From contig NZ_JAASTZ010000020.1 of the NCBI RefSeq assembly GCF_014322765.1, positions 1 through 55,658 of the forward strand: a stretch of 55,658 nucleotides of DNA, given 5' to 3'. Positions 50,424 through 55,658 of this stretch are shown here, in pieces (positions within the stretch are counted from its first letter, which is position 1; each line of letters opens with the position of its first letter). Made by a program: the position numbers and the translations under genes. Under the pieces are notes generated by a model. That model was not told where the DNA came from and made no database searches. It saw only the letters and a program-made list of their open reading frames with translations. Source of the DNA: Listeria immobilis. Lineage in GTDB: Bacteria; Bacillota; Bacilli; Lactobacillales; Listeriaceae.

Positions 50424-51131
50424 ATGGAATCATCAAGCAGGGTAGTAATTTATTTGACACGACATGGAAAGACGATTTTAAACACACTTGATAGAGTACA
50501 GGGATGGGCAGATTCCCCACTTACGGAAGAAGGAGCACTTGTTGCACATGATTTGGGTCGAGGTTTAAAAGGGACTGATTTTGTAGCCGCTTACGCAAGT
50601 GACCGAGGACGTGCAATTGAAACAGCGCAAATAGTGATGAAAGAAAGTGAAAATCATCATTTGAAATTAGCCAAACTAGCAGAAATTCGCGAATTCGGTT
50701 TTGGAAAATTTGAAGGTGAGTATAATCAAACAGTGCTGCAAATGGTGGCTAATGAGCATGGCTTTGATACCATTGAAAGCTATTATGATAAGACAACCGG
50801 AAATGATTCTAATCTCGTTATTGATACTGTACATCGACTAGATGAAACTGGTATGACGGAAAACTCCACTATTTTTGAAGAACGATTGACTGCAGGATTG
50901 GATGAAATTCTTATGGATGTGAAAGAAATAGGCGGAGGAAATGTTTTAGTAGTTGCTCATGGGATGGTTATTCACCGGATAATTGATATGATTGATCCAG
51001 GTCAAAACTTACAAACAATTGAAAATGCTAGTGTCACAAAAGTTATCTTTGAAAATGGAGCATATTCCATTGAAGAACCAGGTAATATGTTTTATGTTGA
51101 AGCTGGAAAACAAACGCAAGGGGGAGTTTAA
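50424..51131 (+). CDS. Histidine-phosphatase (phosphoglycerate mutase-like) protein, first of tandem pair
   Basis: A 235-aa member of the histidine phosphatase superfamily: catalytic YLTRHGKTILNTLDRVQGWA (RHG), YASDRGRAIETAQIVM (second Arg), REFGFGKFEGEYNQ and the second His in VLVVAHGMVIHRII. It is annotated by family as phosphoglycerate mutase, but the sequence fits a general phosphatase as well. AAAGGAGTG precedes the ATG. Its stop touches the TTG of a close paralogue, a tandem duplication. Confidence 0.9.
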   Translation: MESSSRVVIYLTRHGKTILNTLDRVQGWADSPLTEEGALVAHDLGRGLKGTDFVAAYASDRGRAIETAQIVMKESENHHLKLAKLAEIREFGFGKFEGEYNQTVLQMVANEHGFDTIESYYDKTTGNDSNLVIDTVHRLDETGMTENSTIFEERLTAGLDEILMDVKEIGGGNVLVVAHGMVIHRIIDMIDPGQNLQTIENASVTKVIFENGAYSIEEPGNMFYVEAGKQTQGGV

Positions 51132-51827
51132 TTGTCGGATATAAAATTAACTGTCTATTTAGTAAGACATGGAAAGACGATGTTTAATACAAGTCGTCGC
51201 GTGCAAGGATGGTCAGATACACCGTTAACGAATGAAGGAATCAAAGTAGCTGAGTTTTTAGGTCGTGGACTTCGGGATACTCCGTTTGAAGCGGTTTACA
51301 CAAGTGATAGAGGACGTACAATTGAAACAGCTGAAATTGTTTTGCGTGAAAGCAATCAATCACATTTAACAATTAATGAATTACGTGATTTCCGTGAATT
51401 TGGTTTTGGGAAATTTGAAGGTGAATTAGAAGATGTGATGTTTGGTAAAGTAATGGAGCATCTAGGATTTGATACATTAGAAGAAGCTTTCGACAGCTTT
51501 GGTGATGATGGCTACCGAATTGTTTCTGAAACAGTGGAAAAGTTAGATGAAACAGGAATGTCAGAGAGTTACGAGGAAATGGAACAAAGACTAAAAGCAG
51601 CTTTACAGACAGTCAGTACAGAAAATACAACAGATGATGCTAATATCCTAGTTGTTTCACATGGCATGGCAATTAATGCAATTGTTTCCTTCCTTAATCC
51701 TAAATTAGTAGATCCGGAACTTGCTAATGCGAGTGTGACAAAAATTATATTCAAAAATGGACAGTGGTCGATTGAGATAGTAAATGATTTAAGCTATATA
51801 GAAGCTGGGAAAGCAGTTTTAGCATAA
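51132..51827 (+). CDS. Histidine-phosphatase (phosphoglycerate mutase-like) protein, second of tandem pair
   Basis: A 231-aa paralogue of the preceding gene: YLVRHGKTMFNTSRRVQGWS, YTSDRGRTIETAEIVLRE, REFGFGKFEGELED and ILVVSHGMAINAIV. The TTG start is directly next to the previous stop, with GGGGGAG as ribosome site inside the upstream gene. All catalytic residues are kept in both copies, so they may differ in substrate. A strong terminator ends the pair. Confidence 0.9.
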   Translation: MSDIKLTVYLVRHGKTMFNTSRRVQGWSDTPLTNEGIKVAEFLGRGLRDTPFEAVYTSDRGRTIETAEIVLRESNQSHLTINELRDFREFGFGKFEGELEDVMFGKVMEHLGFDTLEEAFDSFGDDGYRIVSETVEKLDETGMSESYEEMEQRLKAALQTVSTENTTDDANILVVSHGMAINAIVSFLNPKLVDPELANASVTKIIFKNGQWSIEIVNDLSYIEAGKAVLA

Positions 51828-51831
51828 GAAA

Positions 51832-51868
51832 AGACAGCAGAACTATGTGTTCGTTCTGCTGTCTTTTT
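51832..51868. terminator. Bidirectional terminator
   Basis: AAAGACAGCAGAAC pairs with GTTCTGCTGTCTTT, A-run left and T-run right, between converging genes. Confidence 0.92.
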
Positions 51869-51871
51869 AGT

Positions 51872-52912
51872 TTATTTTACAAATTTAATACAAACTGGTT
51901 CAGGTACTTTGACATCTTTTTGAAGTAATGTGAGTGAACCATCTTCTTTATTAACACCAAAAACAGTTACATTGTTGCTGTTTTCGTTTGTAGCTACGAG
52001 AATGTCACCAGTATAGTCAAGGTCGAAATCACGAGGTCCTACGCCTTCTACAGGTGTTGTTTGTGCAAGTGTTAATTTACCATCTTCGGCAACGGCAAAG
52101 CTAACAATCGCATCTTGACCACGATTGGAAACATATAAGAAACGACCATCTGGAGAAATATGAATTGCACTGCCCTTATTTTCTTTTTCAAAGTTAGCTG
52201 GAAGAGTAGCAATTGTTTGGATCACTTTTAATTCACCTGTTGATTTATCATATTCGGCAAAGATCACTTCGGAAGTTAACTCTGTCATAATATAAACAAA
52301 ACTTTTATTTGGATGGAAAACAAGATTACGTGGACCGCTTCCTGGTTTTACATCTAATTCACTTGCTTGTTCAAGTTTACCAGCAGTAGCAGTATAAGTA
52401 GTTACTTTATCTGTACCAAGATCACATGTGACAACATATTTTTGATCTGGTGTAAAGCCGGCAAAGTGTGCATGGGGTTTTTCTTGACGTTCGTGAATGC
52501 TTTTACCCACGTGTTGAATAGTCGAAATTGCTGGTTTTACTGCTCCATTTTCAGTTGGATAGCTAACAATAGTTCCTAAATGATAATTAGCAGATACAAC
52601 AATGGAACCATCCTGAGACGCGTCAACATAACAAGGTGGGTTCCCAGGTGCTAAATCTTGATTGATTAACGCCAGTGAGCCATCTGATTCGATAGAAAAA
52701 GCAGCAACGCCACCTTTATCTCCATCTTTTGCTACGGAATAAACGAATTTTTCGTCATCTGAAATTTTAAGGTATGTTGGGTTGTCCATTTTTCCAGCTA
52801 ATGTATTTTCTTTAATTTCGCCAGTCGTTTTGTCGATTACAAGACGATAAATTCCTTGGCTTTCGACTTTGGTGTATGTACCAATATAAGCTGTTGCTTC
52901 ATTATTTGACAT
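51872..52912 (-). CDS. Lactonase_7-family protein, probable 6-phosphogluconolactonase (YkgB-type)
   Basis: A 346-aa beta-propeller: start NNEATAYIGTYTKVESQGIY, repeated blades such as NPTYLKISDDEKFVYSVAKD, RNLVFHPNKSFVYIMTELTS, AIHISPDGRFLYVSNRGQDA and GPRDFDLDYTGDILVATNEN. These are the features of the lactonase_7 family, which includes 6-phosphogluconolactonases of the oxidative pentose phosphate pathway. AGGAGG lies upstream. The TATAAT-like -10 (TATGCTATAATTA on the minus strand) is about 30 bp before the ATG. Confidence 0.9.
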   Translation of the reverse strand: MSNNEATAYIGTYTKVESQGIYRLVIDKTTGEIKENTLAGKMDNPTYLKISDDEKFVYSVAKDGDKGGVAAFSIESDGSLALINQDLAPGNPPCYVDASQDGSIVVSANYHLGTIVSYPTENGAVKPAISTIQHVGKSIHERQEKPHAHFAGFTPDQKYVVTCDLGTDKVTTYTATAGKLEQASELDVKPGSGPRNLVFHPNKSFVYIMTELTSEVIFAEYDKSTGELKVIQTIATLPANFEKENKGSAIHISPDGRFLYVSNRGQDAIVSFAVAEDGKLTLAQTTPVEGVGPRDFDLDYTGDILVATNENSNNVTVFGVNKEDGSLTLLQKDVKVPEPVCIKFVK

Positions 52913-53060
52913 GTTAAATCCTCCTATAAAAGATATTTCCTAGTTAATTATAGCATAGTGGGGAAAAGATATAAAAACATCAAGTTTATTGCAATATTAT
53001 TACTTAAATGATGAAAAATAGTATTTTAGTCTTTTATGAAATATTTTTGTAATAAAAGTA

Positions 53061-53089
53061 TTGACTAGGAAATAAAATTAATGTAAAAT
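53061..53089 (+). promoter_or_regulatory. Sigma-A promoter of the corA leader
   Basis: TTGACT and TAAAAT with an exact 17-bp spacer. A transcript from here would carry a leader of roughly 200 nt before corA, including the palindrome and the terminator. Confidence 0.7.
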
Positions 53090-53206
53090 GTAATTATCCC
53101 ATAAAGATTGTCGTTTGAAATAATTTAATTAAAGATAAATCACTTCCCCCGTAGAAATGTTTTTAATTATTTTATATCAAATAAACACTCCTTAAAAGAT
53201 AGTTGT

Positions 53207-53238
53207 AGCACAGAATTTCCCAGGTTCTGTGCTATAAT
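53207..53238 (+). promoter_or_regulatory. Palindrome AGCACAGAA / TTCTGTGCT overlapping a TATAAT box
   Basis: Perfect 9-bp arms (53207-53215, 53225-53233) separated by 9 bp. TATAAT (53233-53238) starts inside the right arm. It is either an operator of a second promoter or an RNA hairpin in the leader. No good -35 lies 16-18 bp before this TATAAT. Confidence 0.5.
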
Positions 53239-53253
53239 TATGTATAGAATAAT

Positions 53254-53288
53254 GAAAAAAGAGCTTATTTTTAAATAGCTCTTTTTTT
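53254..53288 (+). terminator. Terminator in the corA leader, 18 bp before the start codon
   Basis: AAAAAAGAGC-TATTT pairs with AAATA-GCTCTTTTTT with one bulged T, followed by T-tract. Its place directly upstream of corA means most transcripts should stop before the gene unless something prevents folding. Confidence 0.85.
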
Positions 53289-53306
53289 ATGCGAGAGGAT
53301 GATTAC

Positions 53307-54212
53307 ATGCTTTTTCAAACACACTTTGGAAATAAACAGTATAGCTGGGTTAACATTGATATAGACGAAACCAATAAATTAGAAGAGTACTTTGCGAATT
53401 ATGGGGTGGATGATGAGGTCATTGCTTACTCTATGGACAGAAATGAAAGAGCGCACTTTGAATATGATCAAAAAACAAAGTCTTTTGTATTGATTTTTAA
53501 TGTTCCTGATCAAAGGAAAATAGATAATCATCATGAAACAATTCCGATGGTGTTTATTATTAAAGGCTCGCAAATAGTAACACTTACTAATAAAAATAAT
53601 CAATATATTATTGAAAATATGAAAAAGCATTTAGAAGAGGATACAGAAAAGACACTATACCAATTTTTATTTAGCAGTTTATATATTATTATGGATTCCT
53701 TTTTCCCTTATGTAGAAGAAATGGATGTGGAAAGAAAGACAATCAATGATAAGCTGAAAATTAAAACGACTAAAAAGAATTTACTTTCCTTATCGGATTT
53801 GGAAACAGGAATAGTTTACTTTGTATCTGCCTCTAAACAAAATGCGGCTTTACTCGAGCAAATGAAGGCGCACATGGTGTATCGTGGTTTAAATGAAGTG
53901 GAGAAAGAACAGTTTGAAGATGCTTTGATCGAAGCTAGACAATTAGTGGAAATGACAGATTTAAGCTCACAGATTTTGCAACAGTTATCTGGAACCTATA
54001 ATAATATCTTAAACAATAATTTAAATGATACGATGAAAATACTTACAGCGTTGTCGATTTTGTTGACGGTACCGACAATCATTACTGGATTCTTCGGTAT
54101 GAACATGCCACTTCCGCTTGAACATAATACATTTGGATGGGTAGTGACGATTTTTATTAGTGTTATTTTGTGGTTTGGACTTTCCTATGTTTTGCGGAGA
54201 TTGATGAAATAG
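53307..54212 (+). CDS. corA: CorA-family magnesium/divalent-cation transporter
   Basis: A 301-aa CorA protein: a large N-terminal cytoplasmic alpha/beta domain, a long helix (residues ~120-240, e.g. YRGLNEVEKEQFEDALIEAR), then two C-terminal membrane segments (ILTALSILLTVPTIITGFFG and WVVTIFISVILWFGLSYVLR) with the hallmark loop FFGMNMPLP (GMN) between them. The ATG at 53307 is preferred because AGAGGATGA (53293-53301) lies in front of it; the ATG at 53289 abuts the terminator. It forms a pentameric Mg2+ channel in the membrane. The leader terminator suggests attenuation. Confidence 0.93.
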   Translation: MLFQTHFGNKQYSWVNIDIDETNKLEEYFANYGVDDEVIAYSMDRNERAHFEYDQKTKSFVLIFNVPDQRKIDNHHETIPMVFIIKGSQIVTLTNKNNQYIIENMKKHLEEDTEKTLYQFLFSSLYIIMDSFFPYVEEMDVERKTINDKLKIKTTKKNLLSLSDLETGIVYFVSASKQNAALLEQMKAHMVYRGLNEVEKEQFEDALIEARQLVEMTDLSSQILQQLSGTYNNILNNNLNDTMKILTALSILLTVPTIITGFFGMNMPLPLEHNTFGWVVTIFISVILWFGLSYVLRRLMK

Positions 54213-54574
54213 AAAGCCTCCGATTGTGGATAAAGGATGAAACATTGGTGTTCAGAAAGGAAAGACGATTTTTGCTTCTTTTATCCGATATGTATTTTTT
54301 ACAATTGACTGATATAAAAGAATTTATGAATACAAAATTAGCTTTTTTTGAATGAACCAAAATTAAATGGAGTTAAAGAAAACAAAATGAAACCAGTCAT
54401 CTGAGTGTCACTTTTACAAGCTAATCGCATTTTTTTAAAGAAAAGATTACATACGTAGGTGTATTTATTGCATTTGCTTTAATCTTACGAGTAGAAAAGA
54501 TAGTTGCGTGTAGGCGCACAAAATCATTTTAGATGATAAGAAGAAGGCCCCATTTGAAGTATAATTTTTAAACA

Positions 54575-54636
54575 TAAGAACACTTCGCTAGTTTATTGGT
54601 TTTATCACTTTTTTAGCAAAGGTGTTCTTATTTTTG
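54575..54636 (+). terminator. Long-loop hairpin, terminator-like
   Basis: TAAGAACAC (54575-54583) pairs with GTGTTCTTA (54622-54630), with GCTA/TAGC inside, followed by TTTTTG. Confidence 0.6.
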
Positions 54637-54640
54637 TACA

Positions 54641-54687
54641 AAAAAAGTCCAGATGCCAATCAATTTGACTGGTATCTGGACTTTTTT
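54641..54687. terminator. Bidirectional terminator before the ArsR-like gene
   Basis: AAAAAAGTCCAGATGCCA (54641-54658) pairs with TGGTATCTGGACTTTTTT (54670-54687). Confidence 0.92.
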
Positions 54688-54718
54688 GAAGCTCTTTATT
54701 TTTCGTTTCAAAATGGAT

Positions 54719-55609
54719 TTAACTATAAAAAAATTTCAGCTTAATATCTTGATCATAATTTCCAAAACCGCGACCAAAAAGTGTACAACCACCAGCATTT
54801 TTGGCATCATCTTTTACTTCAATACGTAAATGCCAAGTATCTTCATTGCTTGGGATATCGGCAATAGTAATATCGGATAAAGCGACACCATCCATATTCG
54901 TTAAATGTTTTGTAATACGGATTGTTTTAAGTAAACCATATTGATTCAAATTATCTGGATACCAATCCGGTGTATATTTTCCTCGTATGTCTGCAAAATC
55001 TCCTGGACTTGTCCACGTACCTAATGTTACACCATTTAAAGTAAAAGTAATATCTGAAGGCCAATTATCATTGGCAAAAGGAAATTCAGATGAAATTTCC
55101 ATTGAAATTTCCAGCATTTCTAATTTTTCGTTTTTAGAAAGAAAATTAGGTGTTTGATATTCCACAAACCCCTTTGTAAACCAAAGAATACGGGCATCCA
55201 TTCGACGAGTATCTATAAAGTATTTTGGTTCATCCACTTCGCCAATAAATTCATTCATCGTTGCTAAACCACAAGTGGGCTCTACTGAGTAATTGGTGTA
55301 ATGACCAACTGGAATAAACGTTTCTTTGGAGTCGAAAGCATTGAATATTTTTTCAGGAAAATTGATGTCGATTTTATCTACACGTAAACTAGAAATTTTC
55401 TTTTGACCGACTTTTTCTGTTTTTATAATATTTGCATCTTCCAATTTTTTAATATGCATCGTGATGATTGCGCTACTAAGTCCTAAAGCATTGGCTAATT
55501 CTTTGACGCTCATTTTATTTCTTGAAAGCAACTGAATAATCTTGATTCTCACCTTACTGGCTAACGATTCGTACACAGGTAAAGCTTCTTCATTGACTTC
55601 TAATTGCAT
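54719..55609 (-). CDS. ArsR-like winged-helix transcriptional regulator with beta-sandwich ligand domain
   Basis: A 296-aa protein: an N-terminal winged helix (VRIKIIQLLSRNKMSVKELA, NALGLSSAIITMHIKKLEDA) and a ~200-residue C-terminal beta-rich domain (CGLATMNEFIGEVDEPKYFI, FTLNGVTLGTWTSPGDFADI, LRIEVKDDAKNAGGCTLFGR). Such HTH plus beta-sandwich regulators are common in Firmicutes near carbohydrate genes; the beta domain may bind a sugar. The ATG at 55609 is preferred to the GTG at 55618 because GAGGTG overlaps the latter. No neighbour in the window suggests its target. Confidence 0.82.
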   Translation of the reverse strand: MQLEVNEEALPVYESLASKVRIKIIQLLSRNKMSVKELANALGLSSAIITMHIKKLEDANIIKTEKVGQKKISSLRVDKIDINFPEKIFNAFDSKETFIPVGHYTNYSVEPTCGLATMNEFIGEVDEPKYFIDTRRMDARILWFTKGFVEYQTPNFLSKNEKLEMLEISMEISSEFPFANDNWPSDITFTLNGVTLGTWTSPGDFADIRGKYTPDWYPDNLNQYGLLKTIRITKHLTNMDGVALSDITIADIPSNEDTWHLRIEVKDDAKNAGGCTLFGRGFGNYDQDIKLKFFYS

Positions 55610-55658
55610 GTGTTTCACCTCACTGTCTTTTATTTTATCTTAGTATTTATATTAATTA

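Larger units (their letters stand above)
52913..53306 (+). other. Intergenic region holding two promoters and the corA leader
   Basis: It contains the minus-strand promoter of the lactonase gene, a plus-strand sigma-A promoter (53061-53089), about 165 nt of AT-rich leader, a 9-bp palindrome and a terminator just before corA. No coding ORF was seen. Confidence 0.6.
54213..54718. other. Intergenic region, two hairpins, no gene supported
   Basis: It holds AT-rich sequence, a terminator at 54575-54636 and another at 54641-54687. The short open frames here lack ribosome sites and overlap corA or each other. They may be debris but I cannot tell of what. Confidence 0.5.

Noticed and set aside
53061-53306. 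M-box (ykoK) riboswitch before corA
   Set aside because: I could not find the conserved M-box sequence blocks; only a palindrome and a terminator are visible, so it is listed as an unnamed leader.
54170-54355. 61-aa frame after corA
   Set aside because: It overlaps the end of corA, has no ribosome site and shows no family pattern.

Overview
This window looks like a Listeria chromosome (L. monocytogenes / L. innocua type). The evidence is low-GC Firmicute base use, strong AGGAGG-type ribosome sites, LPXTG and WxL surface proteins, LXG/type VII toxins, a PrfA/Crp-like regulator, and a gene order that (from memory) follows the lmo0518-lmo0559 segment of L. monocytogenes EGD-e. No rRNA, tRNA or CRISPR array is visible.

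Accessory left arm (1-12.9 kb). The window opens inside a sortase-anchored adhesin with 12 DUF5011/Ig-like repeats. It is followed by a very AT-rich island: a four-gene module read here as an ABC-three-component (ABC-3C) conflict system (tiny one-TM protein, CTD protein, middle component, DUF2326-type ABC ATPase). The module is flanked by two copies of a ~215-222 bp element, each carrying a 24-bp palindrome and a 40-aa hydrophobic micro-ORF. A serine resolvase with a possible res-like region follows. Next comes a type VII secretion toxin locus: two small LXG chaperone/targeting proteins, an LXG toxin, its putative immunity gene, then an orphan toxin-tail/immunity cassette that repeats 183 bp of the LXG linker. 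The arm ends with a decayed IS3-family element.

Core region A (12.9-24 kb): DUF1304 and an MFS drug exporter (divergent), a ROK regulator, a GH4 6-phospho-beta-glucosidase with a divergent RpiR regulator, a DUF2798 membrane protein, a SulP anion transporter, and a MerR-TipAS regulator with a 19-bp-spacer promoter. A stretch of gene debris (21.6-22.25 kb) sits where EGD-e carries, as I recall, exopolysaccharide genes. The UPF0237/UPF0210 (ACT + PFL) pair follows.

Core region B (24-38.6 kb): a LacI regulator divergent from a second GH4 enzyme, a permease plus two M20 amidohydrolases in an operon, lacD, a membrane-anchored serine hydrolase, a Fur-boxed iron-siderophore lipoprotein, and a complete glucitol-type PTS operon (IIA, IIBC, IIC, GutM, a SAF-domain oxidoreductase). 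The PTS operon has a perfect cre site, a 29-bp palindrome and its own SorC-family regulator.

Core region C (38.9-46.7 kb): a Csc (cell-surface complex) cluster with two LRR-WxL proteins, a PrfA/Crp-like regulator between them, a small LPXTG protein, a WxL protein and a DUF916 protein. The first LRR gene and the regulator share a leader motif (TTTGT-N9-ACAAAC plus a small hairpin).

Right end (46.7-55.6 kb): a CBS protein, an NADH-dependent alcohol dehydrogenase, the di/tripeptide transporter DtpT, tandem phosphoglycerate mutases, a lactonase_7 protein, CorA with a terminator-bearing leader, and an ArsR-like regulator.
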